DNA of 64,000 nucleotides from Naematelia aurantialba (lineage: Eukaryota > Basidiomycota > Tremellomycetes > Tremellales > Naemateliaceae): contig JAKFAO010000003.1 in assembly GCA_021527695.1 (NCBI GenBank), positions 1,178,001-1,242,000 on the forward strand. The letters are read 5' to 3'. Shown here one piece after another: positions 10,553 through 22,799 of the stretch. Under the pieces are notes generated by a model that was given only the letters and a program-made list of their open reading frames with translations, was not told the DNA's origin and did not search any database. Both the position numbers and the translations under genes were made by a program. Numbering within the stretch: position 1 is the first letter of the stretch; every line of letters begins with the position of its first letter.

Positions 10553-13500
10553 TCAGTCCCGTGCTGCTGTGGATTGCCTGTCCGCCGCGGTTCTCCCGCC
10601 GACATCCAGCAATGGCTTCCGCACCACCGGCGGCGAGACATGCGACGGCGACCTGATGGCCTTTGCCGCGCGCTTCCTCGCGTCCCACCCACCGCCCCTG
10701 CTACCGCTACCGCCACCGCCGCCACCACTGCTACCGGCCCTGCTACCGCTACCGCCACCGCCACCACCACCGCTACCGCCCCTGGTCCCGCTACCTCTAC
10801 CGCCCCAGCTCCCGCCACCGCCCGCGCCGACCCTACCACCCTTGATATTCGTCCTCACGAGCTCGGCTGCGCCTGGCCCGATCTGAGCAGTCGCCTTGAC
10901 CGGGTTCGGCGGCGGCCGCCTGCCTTCGAGCTTTGCGGTCTCGCGCGCAACGCCGACTCCCCGGCGGCGCCACTTCATCCGCGTCCGCAGTTCCGCCTCG
11001 TAGGCGGTCGTGACGAATTTGACGGTGCTCATGCCGCGGTAGTTGTCGTCGCGATGGCACCGTTCGTGCAGCAGCGACACGTCGGCGAACAGCAGATGGG
11101 GCGGCACGTCCGGCTCGGGCAGGTGCGTCTGCGGGGTCATGCTGAGCGCCAGCTTGGGCGCCAGGTACGGCTGGTACGACTGGGTGATGGCGGCGGGCGG
11201 GAAGGTGCGGTGGAATTCCGCGAGAAGCGCCAGCGCGCGAGGCAGGTCTTCGGCCAGCGTGAAGATCCGCACAGCGGCGCGCCACGCCCGCTCGACCTGT
11301 CGTTCCCCCGCGCCGCTCTTCCACCGCTCGCGCCGCTTGGTCGGGTCCGTGAGCAGCGAGGCGGCTTCCTGCACGTGCAGCGAGGGCACGCCATCTTTGC
11401 CGCCCGTTGAGATCGCACTTCCCTGGCCGGAAAGGACGCTGAGCGCATGCGAGTAGGCGGATCTGTCGTCCTCCGACCAAGCGCGGTACTGGTCCCATAC
11501 CTCCATTCCCCACGAGTTGGCCACCACGCGGTCTTCGCGCGTCATGCCCCATCGCTTGCCCGTCCCGCATCGTTCCAAGACAAACAGGTAGCTCCATCCG
11601 TTCGGCCGCGCAGTGCCCGAAACGGCCGACCAGACTTCGGTCCACTTGTCGCGCGCCGCACTGATGGACGGCGCGTGAGCTAGCTGGACCGACAAGTATG
11701 AATTGACCAGGCGCGTGGAGATTCGCACGTCGCGGAACGGCGCGGTCGTGTAGTCGCGATCACCATCGCCCTCGCCATGGCCGTCGTTGCAGATCCGGTC
11801 GTGCAGGATACGTTCAAACAGCGCATCCGCCTCGCGAATCGCGTCGGCACTTGTCTGAGGCTGGTACGCCGCATTGCCACGTGAGACAGAGCTCCCAATA
11901 GCGCTCCCAGCCACATCTTCCAGTACGTTGACGTCCAACGAGATCGACTCTTCTCCCTCTGTCGGGCTGCTTTTGCTCTCGCCAGTACGGCTAGCCGCGT
12001 CGGTGACTTTTATCGCGCCTTTCCGGACGGGCGGTACCCACGCCGCATACGTCATGAAGACTCCAGTCATGATTTCTGTATCCGGACCCATGGGCAGATC
12101 ATGCCCTGCAGCGACAGACGCACGAGCGAGCCGGACGAGCTCGCTCAGGATCCATCTCGCGCGATACAGCTCGCCGGCTCGCTTTGTACCCTCTAGCAAG
12201 GCGGCAAACGTCTCGATGGTCGGCACGTAGCGGGACCACATCCTCGCCGGGTCGTCTGTGAACGGCACGAACGTCGCGTCGAAGTGGCGGGCGAGCATTT
12301 GACGGAGCATGTCGAATGCCTCGAGGTACGTTGCAGTGGTGGATGACAGCGCGCGGACGATCGCGTCGTATTCTTGCCGCTGGGGATCGACCTTGTCCCC
12401 CTCGTTGGTCATTTCGATCCAAAGATCCCGCGCCCGCTCGGGCTGCGGGTCCCGTGCATCGCCGCATGAGCGGATCATGGTGTTGTACACTTCTCGGGAC
12501 GGGATGGGGTGCGCCATGAGCCGCATGTGGGAGAACAAGTCCCATGCCAGGGCGCGCGAGCGAGAATCCGGCTGGAAATTGGCAGTAGGAGTAACGAGAC
12601 TCGAGAGAACAATGTTGTATGAGGACTGGGGAAGTGGCGGCCCGAGTGACTCGAATTCGCGCAGATAGGTGATGGCGGCGTCGGGCTTCGGCGGTCGGTT
12701 GCGGAGGAGAGACAGAAGAAAGGCGTCGTGTTGCTTCTCGCTAAGCTCGAGCCCGGCTATAACAGAATACATGAGCATGCGACAAGTGACACGAGGGAAC
12801 GCCGTCCAGAATGCAACTCACACTTCAGCCGCTCCGCACTGAGCCGTGCGACCTGCTGCGATTCCCCCCGCTCAGCATCTAGCGCTTGGATGGCCTCGAC
12901 GTATGCTGGAATGCGTGGCATCCCATGGTTCTGCGAACAGGATCAGCACCCAACGAACGGACCAAGGTGGTAGATAAGACACCCACGTCCATGACTTCCA
13001 GAAGAGCCTCCGCACCTCGTGCGTCCTTGCGCTCAATCTGAGGTCATTGTCAGCTCTTTCCGGCCTGCCGATAAGCTGCGTGGGCGTACGAATTCCTCAA
13101 ACAGGGCGTTCCACTCTGTACGTCCGACGAGCCCCATGGGAAGGCTTGCGAAGCCCACTTGGTCTCGCTCTTTCCCTTTGGCAGATGGCAGTGCGATCGC
13201 TCTCAGCACGCTGGCCAGTCGCAGATGGTTGATCTCGTTATCGCTTGTGCTCGGTGGCGCTGACGCTGCCGGGACGTCATTGACCTCCTGGCCAATCTCC
13301 TCAGAGGCGGGCGTAGGCGCGGTGGATGATATGGGCGCCGTACTGGACCCGAACCCGGTCCCAGTCCCGGAACCGATCAACCGATCTTCCAACGCTGCCA
13401 GGACCTCTCGCCGTCTCTCCCTCCCCAGCTTGACGCTCCCATCAGCTTCCGCCCCTTCGTGCCCTGTGATCCTGCCCACGCTCTCGCCTTCGTTGTTCTC

Positions 13501-13893
13501 CAGTCCCGACTCGACGAGCGCGACGTAAAACTTGCGCAAGTCGGTCTCTTCGAACGCCGGTAGACCTTCCACGGCCGTTACCGTAATCTCGCGCTTCATC
13601 GTTCGTTTCGCACGCACTTCCACCTCGTGCGCCGTCTCGGCACTCTCAGGTTTCTCGGGATGGGAACCCTGCTTGAGATGCACAGGCACGCCGCGCGAGT
13701 TGCGCTCCACTTTGGCTGGAGGATAGAGGGGGAACATGCGCGAGTGCTCGTCTGGCGCCGCCAGCGGTGAGTTGGGCGGAATGAGCGGCAGACCATGGTG
13801 GTTGTGTTGTGCTGGAGCGGCATAGGATCTCTCCCATGAGCGTCTAATACTCCTGGCGCGAAGTATGCGCCGCGCGATAGACGGTACCAGCAT
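10553..13893 (-). CDS. PPR-type protein, probably mitochondrial
   Basis: Exons are 13893-13090, 13037-12987, 12930-12822 and 12756-10553 (1055 residues). The chosen start (MLVPSIARRILRARSIRRSW) is rich in Arg, lacks acidic residues and looks like a matrix-targeting peptide. A longer reading from 14061 would add a hydrophobic stretch, but it overlaps the upstream gene's end. The middle contains helical-repeat segments of pentatricopeptide character: QSSYNIVLSSLV, SREVYNTMIRSCGDARDPQP and RQEYDAIVRALSSTTATYLE. Such proteins bind organellar RNA in processing or translation. The C terminus is a Gly/Arg/Ser-rich tail of about 90 residues (GGGSWGGRGSGTRGGSGGGG), unusual for a PPR protein and reminiscent of RGG RNA-binding regions. 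The specific target is unknown. Confidence 0.75.
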
Positions 13894-14076
13894 GTCGTCT
13901 GAGAGATGTTGCCTGGACAGTTCGAGCTCTTGGACGGTCACGATCAAAATTATACCAAAGCACGGAAGCAAAAATAAATACGTAATCACTCGGTGGCGGC
14001 TGAGTTTGCGGACAAAAATGCGCTGGTTGCATGACAGATATATAAGTCTCACAGATACCAAGGCAAGACGCTGAGA

Positions 14077-17000
14077 TCATCTACCGACAGCGATCCCATG
14101 GCTAGGAATGTACTCTGGATCAATCTCTCCCGGTCGGAGATGTTCAAGGAGATGCAGAACAAACCTGCTCTCGAAACCCGAGTTGGTGAACACCGTCGCG
14201 AGCTCTTTGCTCTCTGTCCGAAGGATATTCGGCGCGAGGACCAGAGCAAGATTCTGCGGCGTCATCTTGGTCTCTTCGATGACGGATTCTTTGCAGAACA
14301 GCTGGAAAAACGAGATGACAAACAGCAATACTCGGCGGTGGAGTGCTGGTAGGTGCCGGATGAACGCGATGGTGGCGGCAGGATCGCTCGATGCGCCTAG
14401 GGCGGCGTTGTATTCGGCTGCCGGGACGATGGGGTTTTCCAATTCCCTAAGCCAGAGCTTAAAGAGCGACGAGCCGACGTGTGGATCATCGATTCCGCTC
14501 TGATATCACCATTGGCATCAGCTACTGCGCGTCACGGGTGCAACCGCTAGCTGACCAGCTGGTAATGACCGCGATCGATCCGGCTCTTGAGCTCGGACAC
14601 ACTGTCGGCGTCCCCTGGCACCCGAAAGATGCCCTCGCTTTGCAATCCGCCCAGCGCTAGGATACCGTCTGCAAGGAAAGGCAGGATCACGGGGACCTTG
14701 AGGTCGGGATACGACGTCGCTTGGAGATCCATAATCCGATCGAGGGATTCGCCGTAGACCGAGGGATAGAAAGCAGCATCCTAGTGCTTCGTCAATTGAA
14801 TCCCGAGCTGAACGGGACACTGACCGAAGCATGCTCAATCTCGCCTACGGTAAGAGTGCGGCCACGGCCTCCCTTGGCGGACATGAGATCGAGTTTGGAT
14901 ATACAGTCTGAATTGGTCAACAGATATACCCTCAAGGCGTTTAGAGCCACTCACACTTCGCCATGATGCCAACCCCCTCCTGTGCGATGCCGGTATGCGA
15001 CCGGAGAAAACTCTTGACAAATGGCTCAAAGTTCTTGCTCGGACCAAAAGCATTTACGAGGATGCAAAACAGCTGGAATCCGAGCACCAACGCATCACTA
15101 TCACGGCTGTCAGCCTGTTTACCTCGCTGCGGGAGAGAATAGTCACTGATCAGGTGTCTTGGTCAACTGTTTCACGAGCTGACAGAACACCTCGTCCCGC
15201 ATCTCGCCGTTACTGACAGCAACGTGAATCATCCACCTTATCTCCTCGAGCACCACGATCTTGTCATTCTTCCCCCCGTTCACATTCGCACGATCCTTGG
15301 CGAGCGCAGACGAACTGGAGGGGATCGCGCGAGTCCCTTCGACCGGCTTGTCCCGCTCACCCATTACATGCTGGATCACCTTGAAGGTCACAATGGCTTC
15401 CTTGGCCGATGCCTTGGAAAGCACGAGAAGGGGAGACGAGATAGGCTGTCTTTGGTGCTCCATGATTCGCTCAAGTGGGACTTTGCCACGCAGTAAGCCT
15501 GACCGTTTAGTCGCGAAATACTTGTTGGCAAAGTCTTCCGTTTGGAACGAGTGAATCTCAGTTGAGATGTCTGATGGGAGCAGATGATGCAATCTGTACA
15601 TGATCAGCGTCGTTCGAATGGCCCATCTGAAGGAGCTGGCATACCCTGTCGACAAGCGTCTTGTGTGCACAGAAGGCTCGACGTGTATTGGACCGAACGG
15701 CTGTGGTATTGTTGTCGCTACTAACCCTTGCGTAAACTGCTCAGATGGGGCATGTCTGGATTCCGGCCTTGGCACATCCCCATCATAGCCCAGCTCGCCA
15801 CTTTCCTCGTCCAGCGCAGCCTCTCGACGTCTGCTCTTGTGCCTCACAGGGCTGGCGAGCCTTCGCATGACGTCTCTTGACTTTCGCCTGTCCCACCAGC
15901 CCGCCACGACCGATCCAGAGGTCTCACTACCTTCGTCTTCATCCACGATACTCAGTGGCGTCCGAGGGACGGTGGTGCTCGGCGTCGCAGGGTCTGAGGG
16001 CCCGGCCCGTCCGGTCGCGGCTGTATCTTGGGCCGTCGCTGGAACTGGCGCCGGACCTGGTTCGGAAACCCCGACCCGCTCGTCAGGCGTGGTAGGAGCC
16101 GTACCGAGCGAGACCAAGACCGACTTCTTAGGGGACGGCGGGGGATGAGGAATGGGACGATGTTTCGTGGGTGTCAAGGTGAATATCGTAGATGTACGGG
16201 AGGAACGAGGGGTGAGATGAACATCTCGCGTGCCAGTAGATCGAGGTGGAAGACCGTTGTTCTAAAACCTTCAGCAAGCATGCTAGAATGGATGGAGCAG
16301 GACGGACCTGAATCAGGCCAAGGGGAATGACAAACGCGTCTCCGGTCGGGCGCGTCCATTGCGTCTTGCCCGTCAGCGTATCTGCGGCAAGCGTCAGCAC
16401 GTCTGAGAGAGTTGGAATGGGGGCCAGAGTGAGGGCCAGAGCCGGCAGAGTGAGGTCTCGAGTAAGGACGCACCCCGGGCTCCGTTGCTGTGAGGGAAGG
16501 GGGGAGGAGGATGTGCGGGCAGAGAGCGGGAGGAAGATGGGCCTCACTGTAGTAGTAGCTGCGATTCTTGCGAGTGACATCGGCGAGCTCCCACCATTCT
16601 CCTCCTGGCATGCGGGGTACGACAAACGCTCCGACCGGAGGGTCCCAGCTGCATTGCCCTGCGGACTGTCAGCGAGCACCCTCTGCATCAGCACGTCAAC
16701 TGACCTGACGCGGGACAGGCAAAGAACACACTCCCATTCTGGTCAATGTCAGCCCACTCCTCTTTGTGTGCTGTCGGGAACTCGCAGGATGACTCACGAC
16801 TGGATCGGCAATGGTCACCCAGAACTGCAGGCTCCATCCGAGCGAAGGATCCTCGCACTTCGCCAACGCCTCGCGCACATCCATCCCGTCCGGCAAGCCG
16901 CTACTTGGGCCCAAAGTCGGCTTCGTCTGCCCAAACCCACCCGCAACACCTGTGTCCGGGGTCGTGCTCGGACCCGCAGCGGCAGCGGCAGAGCTGGTAG

Positions 17001-17277
17001 CGCTGGCGTTGCCCGCGCGATCGATGGCTCGCTCCGCACTGCGGTGCTGCTGAACGATTGTCGGCTGTTTAGTGATGCTGGGCTGTTGAGTGATGCTCGC
17101 AGGAAAGGCGGCAAGGCCTTGCTGGCGATCACGAATCGCCTGCTTGTCGTTGTCCCGCCGAGACTCGGCTGACGCGGAAGGCGGATCGCGCATGGCCTCG
17201 TAGCCCGGGGACAAGCTGGCAGGGGACGCAGGGGACGCAGGGGATGCAGGGGACGCAGGGGACGCAAGAGCCGACAT
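14077..17277 (-). CDS. WW-WW-MyTH4-RhoGAP protein (ARHGAP39/Vilse-like)
   Basis: This is a GTPase-activating protein for a Rho/Rac/Cdc42-type GTPase, probably at the cortex or cytoskeleton. Exons are 17277-16798, 16738-16705, 16658-16548, 16381-16308, 16261-15147, 15097-14955, 14907-14825, 14780-14556 and 14499-14077; all junctions are in phase (895 residues). Order: Ser/Ala-rich N terminus with SPASPASPASP repeats; WW-like unit 1 (LGWSLQFWVTIADPV, then GQCSWDPPVGAF); WW unit 2 (GGEWWELADVTRKNRSYYYN, then GKTQWTRPTGD); a disordered linker; a MyTH4 domain (LHHLLPSDISTEIHSF to FEPFVKSFLRSHTGIAQEG); and a C-terminal RhoGAP domain. The GAP has the arginine finger in SEGIFRVPGD, LWLRELENPIVP, and NLALVLAPNIL. 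This domain order is that of animal ARHGAP39/Vilse. The gene is 183 bp upstream of the PPR gene, same strand. Confidence 0.9.
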
Positions 17278-17891
17278 GGACAAAGTCGCACTGCGTGAGG
17301 GGTGAGGGGTGAGGGCGAGGGTGAGGGGTGGATGTGCGGGTCCGAGCGAGAGTCAGCGGTCGGTGCGGCCGGGAGCCAGCGAGTGGCTTGTCTGATGGGC
17401 CGGTGACTGACGGCACCTCCTTTTGCTGTCCGGGGTCCAAGGACAGCACTCTTACTGCGCCATGGGCTGTGCTCCAGAGGTCTCGTTTGGGAGTGCCAGT
17501 GTCGAAGCAGACTACATGCTCGGCGGTCAAGGAGGGTAACAGCGAGTATACAACGCGGCCGTGCGCGTCGCTTTGGCCGATACGCCGCCGCCGTTTTGGA
17601 GGTCGACGTCGTACATGATCAACGGCATTCAAGCTGCCAGGGTCCATGCTGGGTATGGTCCTGCTCGCCATCGTCTCACGCGTCGATGTCGCCAGTGCGA
17701 TGCTGTCGAGATACATCTGCATGTCTCGTCCACGGCGGGTGAATCGGCCGACAGTGCGAGAGCGACATGCTATGACGTGGTCGAGGTTTGCCACTCGAAT
17801 GCCAAGTCTTTATAATGGACGCCTGCGAGTCGAGCGGTAATTCTTCAAACTCGCACAGCGCATCGCACGCATCGCACGCATCGCAGACCTC
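17278..17891. promoter_or_regulatory. Shared divergent promoter, RhoGAP / sulfiredoxin
   Basis: 614 bp between the two start codons. I saw no obvious TATA box and no clear AP-1 (Yap1-type TTAGTAA) site, which might have been expected upstream of a sulfiredoxin gene. A G-rich GAGGGGTGAGGG repeat lies at 17296-17330. Confidence 0.45.
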
Positions 17892-18619
17892 ATGGCGGAA
17901 TCAGCAACGACGTCGTGTCTGCCACCTGAACTGCAGCCAGTCCAGGCCGAGAGCTCATCGGCCTCGACCGCGCCTTCAGCACCCCCTGCGCCACCGGCCT
18001 CGGCGCAATCCTCCTTGCAAGGCGATCCCGACCGCCCTTCGTCGTCCATCTTCTCGCGGGGCGAGGATGCACCGGTCCACTCGGTGCCTATGCGGGTGAT
18101 ACATCGGCCTCTCCCGTCTGAGCTGGACGAGAGCAAAGTGGAGGCGTTTATGGAGGAGATGAAGGTGCGTTGAGCCTTCCTGGTTTGTCTGTGTCGCCCT
18201 CTATCCCTTCCTTCCTTGCCCTGTTCTTGCACGTCTCTCCTCCCACGTCTCTCCTCCCTCTCACCTCCCACGTCTCTCCTCACCCCTCACCTCTCGCTCT
18301 TCGGGTCCTCTCCCAAATATCAGCCCGGTAACGGAATGCTCGACGCACGTCCTGGGCCGCACGCAACACGGCTCGGCGCTCAGCTACTGACTCGGCGACG
18401 CAGGGAGGCGATATCTTCACACCTATCGAAGTAGTCAAGGTCCGAGCGCCGCTCAAGACCGACCCAACCAAGACGGTCCAGAACTTTTACTTTGCCATGG
18501 GCGGCTGTCATCGGTACGAAGCGACCAAGCGCCTGGGGCTCGAGACCATCCGGGCGCGGATCATCGAGGTCCCGCCGAGTCAGATGCGGGTGTATCTGGG
18601 TGCCGGAAGCCCGTTCTAG
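17892..18619 (+). CDS. SRX1: Sulfiredoxin
   Basis: This cytosolic enzyme reduces cysteine-sulfinic acid in hyperoxidised 2-Cys peroxiredoxins, using ATP and a thiol. Two exons (17892-18164, 18404-18619) give 162 residues, somewhat longer than the ~110-140 typical, owing to a Ser/Ala/Pro-rich N-terminal extension. The catalytic signature is clear: NFYFAMGGCHRYEATKRLG holds the GGCHR active-site cysteine. It is preceded by MRVIHRPLPSELDESKVE and followed by IIEVPPSQMRVYLGAGSPF, the conserved C terminus. The splice joins EEMK to GGDIFTPIEVVKV in phase. Peroxide induction would be expected but is not visible here. Confidence 0.95.
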
Positions 18620-18680
18620 CTAGGTGGGACGTGGGATGGATGGACATCGGCAAGTCAGCTTTGACTAGACGGTCTAGAGG

Positions 18681-18757
18681 AGGCAACAGCATAGCTAGGC
18701 AACAGCATAGCTAGGTAGCAGCATAGCTAGGCAACAGCATAGCTAGGCAGCAGCATA
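18681..18757. repeat. 16-bp minisatellite downstream of SRX1
   Basis: About five tandem copies of a 16-bp unit (GGCAACAGCATAGCTA) with small variants (GGTAGCAGC..., GGCAGCAGC...), starting about 60 bp after the SRX1 stop codon, probably within its 3' UTR. Confidence 0.9.
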
Positions 18758-20999
18758 CCCGGCAACAGCTTAGGCTCGGCAGCCACACGGCGTGACACAA
18801 GCATCAATCAGTCGCAGTGCGTGCAGTAACGTAGACCATAGACATAGAGCATCCCGCCCGTCAGGCAAGCATCCGAGACCACTTATGTATCCAAGCGCCG
18901 CCGTGACGACTCTCATTACACCCAAAACAAGGCACCCGCCTTCCCAGGCTCGGCAGCGCCAAGAGTCGACGCTGTACGAGTCCCAGCGCCAAGTCGACGC
19001 CGAGCTGGCCGAGCCCAGATCTGACGAGCCGTGGCTCTAGGCAGCGGGCCGGTGGGCCGGTGGGATTCTGAGCATGCACCCATGGCCGTTGACGGTGGCT
19101 TGGTAGAATACGTATGGTACTGGAATGCTGCGCCGGGAACGAGGGCCGTGGCGGAGCGACCCGAGACAGTCACCACGCGCCACTGGCCGTTTTGGGACCT
19201 GGTGCCGACTCCCAGTCCCGGTGTTGTTCTGGGGAAACGCTGCGTCCGCTGCGTCGGTGGGCGGCCACGTCGTCTCGAGGCTGGATCTCCGGAGCCACCC
19301 CGGTCACCCTGGACTGCGCGCTGCGCTGCGAGGCACAGTGGGAATCGGAGTATCGTGGGACGCAGCAAATAGCCACTCGAGCAATAGAACATAGTGAGGC
19401 AGAGGCGCTAGGCTGCAAAGGGTGACGCTGCTGGTACCTTTTCTCACGTATCCGCATCATTGTGTCGAAGACAGTCCTGCCGATCCGCAACGATGCTCCG
19501 ACAGACGCCGCAGGCTGCGTAGCATATGCGTGTCCTGTGTGCTTGCCCAGAGTCGCGGGGATCGTGGCGGGTGCGGGCTACTTGGGAGCAAGCACATTGA
19601 CTGTCGCTGCCGTCGCTATCACATCGAGGGGCACCCGTGCCACGGGCACGCAACACAAACACAATGCATGCAAACATCTTGCAGTCGGACGGGAGATATA
19701 TGCGACGCGCCTGCTGGGTGGTACCTGCTTTCCCACGTCACCTGGGAGAGAGAACTCGGGACGATTAACGTTCGCAAGGAATCAAGACCAGCGAGGACGA
19801 GGCAGGACGGCAGCCAAGACTGAGGACCTCACACGGACGACCAAAGACGCCCAAGCGCCACTGCCGAGTCCACACATCCGGCGCACCGCGGCTGGGGTGC
19901 CCTGATCCCGTGGTCATGAGCGAGCCAAACCTTGTACATTTGCATCCATGGTGATCCTGCCATCTTGGGGGACTGCCTTGTGACCAAGCCACCCCGCGTA
20001 CCCAAATCCTCCTGCGGGGGGCAGCAGCAGAGCAAATGGGCAGCTGGGAGATAGAGTTTGGGTTTCGGTTCGGCATAATGAAGACGCACGACCAAGTCCA
20101 AGATTTCCCTGTTCCGGCGCACGGAAAACGTTTTTGGTTTGCACAGAGGCGCATTGTCCCAAACACTTGCAACGCTCTGCCGGGTGAGACAGCGTAAACA
20201 ATGAATACTCCGACCCAAGCAGTGCTGCAGCGAGAGGAGGCAGCGGGCCAGCTCGCGCATCACGAGCCCATGAGCAAGCTGGGTTCGGTCTGTGGCCGGA
20301 CGGGTGAGACAGCCCTGTAGGACCACTGACGTGATACGCTTCTTTTGATCGGCATAGGGTTGGCCGGGCCGTAGCGTGCAGCAGTGTACGCAGGCAGGCC
20401 AGGAGTATGTCGTCGTGGTTAACCAACAGAGGCAGTTGTTGTGACGTGAGACATTCCGGCCGGATCCTGTTGCCCCCTCTCTGTCCCCTCTGGCCTCCTT
20501 GAAGGCGAGCAGCCGAGACCTCGCCCCTCCTACGGCTCTCTTTCGCTCGCTCGCAGCTCCCCCCGTACACTGCTCATCCTCGCTCTGCTCAACTGCCGCG
20601 CAGGTGCAACGGACGATCCGGCACCGCTCAAACGGGACCGCGAGCGCCAGCCCCAATCCCCGCGAGTGCGCTGCCCGCGCGCACCTGCCCGTGCGCCTGT
20701 ACCTGTACCTGTACCGCCAATTAGAGTATACGGAAGCATCAAGCTCAAGACTAACCCGGTGCGACCACCGCCCACAGACGGCCAAGACCCGGACAACTTT
20801 ATGACAACAACAGTTGCCCTCGCGTAGACAGCCCCCATCGCCCCCGACCCCTCGTCGTCGCTCGCTGCCTGTTCGTCGTCCTGTAGTTGTACATTGTCTC
20901 CCACCAGCCCTGCCATCGTCCGTACTCGTAGCCCGCACGAGTTTCCGCACCACGTACGCCCCGTAGCGCGCGACTCGCACCTCGACCCCCTTCTTCCCA

Positions 21000-21092
21000 T
21001 CGTCTACCGTCAATCGTCTACCGCCAACCGTCAACCGTCAATCGCCAACCGCCAACCGTCAATCGCCAACCGCCAACCGCCAACGGTCCATA
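21000..21092 (+). repeat. CCGTCAA / CCGCCAA tandem repeats in TF leader
   Basis: About a dozen degenerate 7-bp units (ACCGTCA, ACCGCCA, TCGCCAA) in tandem, ending about 50 bp before the ATG of the Zn2Cys6 factor. They probably lie in its 5' UTR or core promoter. Confidence 0.85.
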
Positions 21093-21143
21093 GTCTACCG
21101 CCATCGTCATCGCCCAAGCACACTCAACCTTGGCTGCGATACC

Positions 21144-22672
21144 ATGGACACCTCACTATCGCCTCGCCTGAGGCACCTGTTGATCAAGGAGGACGGGCTC
21201 ACTGGCCGCCTTATCCATCCAGACAGCTACGCCCGTTCGCCCACACACGAAGGCTCTCCTCCCCTCTCGCCGCCTTCGTTCGGCTTCACGCCCTCGCCGC
21301 TCGAAAAGCCCATCGCGCTCCCCACCCCCCCGGCGCATGCGGCCACGCTCCCCCTCCCGCGGATGCAGCATGACCGCCGCCCGTCGCAGAGCATCTTCCA
21401 CCTCTTGAACGACCTGCACGTTGGTCCCTCGGCCCCCTCCGCGGCGCCGCCCTCCGCACCCGTCTCGTCCGTTGTGCGCTCCCAGCAGATCGCCAGCGCG
21501 TCCTCGCGCCCCCAGTACCCCCACCCCTCGGGCGGCCAGTACTCGCCCATCCACGCTCCCCCGTCGGCCGGCCTCCCACAGGGCCACCCGTCGTACGCCC
21601 CCAGCGCCGCCGACAACCCCCGACGATGGTCGCCACCCGTCGCGCCGAGGCCAGACCTGTTCCGCCGCCACACGTCCCATCCGTACGAGTACGGCGGCGC
21701 CCCGCCAAGACCATCCACGTCGTACCAGCCAAGCGACTTTGCGCCGGTCGTCGGCTCCCGCGCGCCGATCTCACGCACCACCAAGGCGTGCAACGCATGC
21801 AGGAGTCGCAAGGTGCGCTGCGATGCGGGCGGTTCAGCGACGGGCGAGCCGTCGACCTGTTCGCGGTGTCGCGAGTCGGGCGTCGCTTGCGTTTATTCTG
21901 GCGTGCAAAAGAAACGCGGTCCGTGCCCTGGGTGAGTCACCGTCTCGCGTCTGCACCCTGTGCCCCTGTTCTGTTTCTGCGTCCACAGCATGCCCACACG
22001 GGACTGGAAGAGCACACGGGAACAGCACAGAACGCAGGAACGAGGACGCAGAATGCTGATGGTGTCGGTAGGACGATGCGTCCGGTGCCGATCACCGTGC
22101 GCGCACGGCGCCCGTCGGGTCGATCGTCCATCAGCTCCCGCGACAGCATCATCACCCCGCCCGACGAGTACCCGCCGCAGACCCCGCGCTCATCGTACGG
22201 CTTCCCTCCGCCCGGGTCGGCATCGTCCGCCAGCGAGTGGTCGTCTGCCCCTCCGCGTCCCGGCTCCCATCCCGATCCCGACGCGACCCTCAAGGCGCGC
22301 CCAGGTGCCCCCAGGTCCATGTCGACCACCAGCATGGGCATGGGCATGGGCATGGGCGTGGGCATGAGCATGCGCGGCGCCCCGCCATGCGTCCTGTCGT
22401 GGCCGCAGATGGAGCCCGCCATCGAGGCTTACGACGAACGCGACGACCGCGACGACCGCCGCCGGCTCTTTGACGCAGACTACTCGGTCAGGGGCAGTGA
22501 GATGGTCGGCCGCGCTGGTCCGGGCGGTCATGGGGGTCATGGGGGTCATGGGGGTCATGGGGGTCCTGGTGTCGGCCCCCGCATGTCGATAGGACCTGGA
22601 GCGGATACAGGGAGAAGCTTGCCGCCGCTCAAGGTCGCCGTCGGTCGTAGAGAGTCGTATTATGATCCTTAG
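21144..22672 (+). CDS. Zn2Cys6 transcription factor
   Basis: This is a nuclear DNA-binding regulator with a Gal4-type binuclear zinc cluster. Exons are 21144-21931 and 22072-22672 (462 residues). The intron was set to end at TAG 22071 because it has a CTGAT branch site 14 nt upstream and restores the frame; the stronger-looking CAG at 21987-21989 does not. The cluster lies at about residues 213-252: CNACRSRKVRCDAG, then CSRCRESGVAC, giving the six-cysteine pattern. It is preceded by a long Ser/Pro-rich N terminus (HPSGGQYSPIHAPPS). Downstream are a basic segment, Ser/Pro-rich sequence, an MGMGMGMG run and a GGH repeat (22520-22566). No fungal middle homology region is visible. Targets cannot be predicted. 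Confidence 0.9.
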
Positions 22673-22799
22673 GTGCTCAGAAGTACATTGTATACAAGGA
22701 CGTCGTTGTAATTGGGATAGAAGACAGAAGATGGTAGACAAGGCTGAAAGAAGATACGAGATGAACACCTATTCGTCCGCTGCTTATCCAACTCCTCCT

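Larger units (their letters stand above)
18620..21143. other. 2.5-kb gene-poor region upstream of the transcription factor
   Basis: This holds the SRX1 3' flank, with a minisatellite, then about 2.3 kb without a gene I can support. The longest open frame (19829-21034, minus, 401 codons) has the erratic Arg/Cys/Gly-rich composition of a non-coding frame in GC-rich DNA. The right end (about 20820-21130) is C-rich and repetitive and probably forms promoter and leader of the Zn2Cys6 gene. Long regulatory regions are common before fungal regulators. Confidence 0.5.

Noticed and set aside
13894..14061. N-terminal extension of the PPR protein from an upstream ATG at 14061
   Set aside because: It would add a hydrophobic segment (FLLPCFGIILIVTVQ), leaves almost no promoter after the RhoGAP stop at 14077, and the internal Met starts a typical targeting peptide. 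Not fully excluded.
19829..21034. 401-codon open frame on the minus strand upstream of the Zn2Cys6 factor
   Set aside because: The composition is Arg/Cys/Gly/Thr-rich and erratic, it has no domain-like segment, it crosses the tandem leader repeats, and long chance frames are common in GC-rich DNA.
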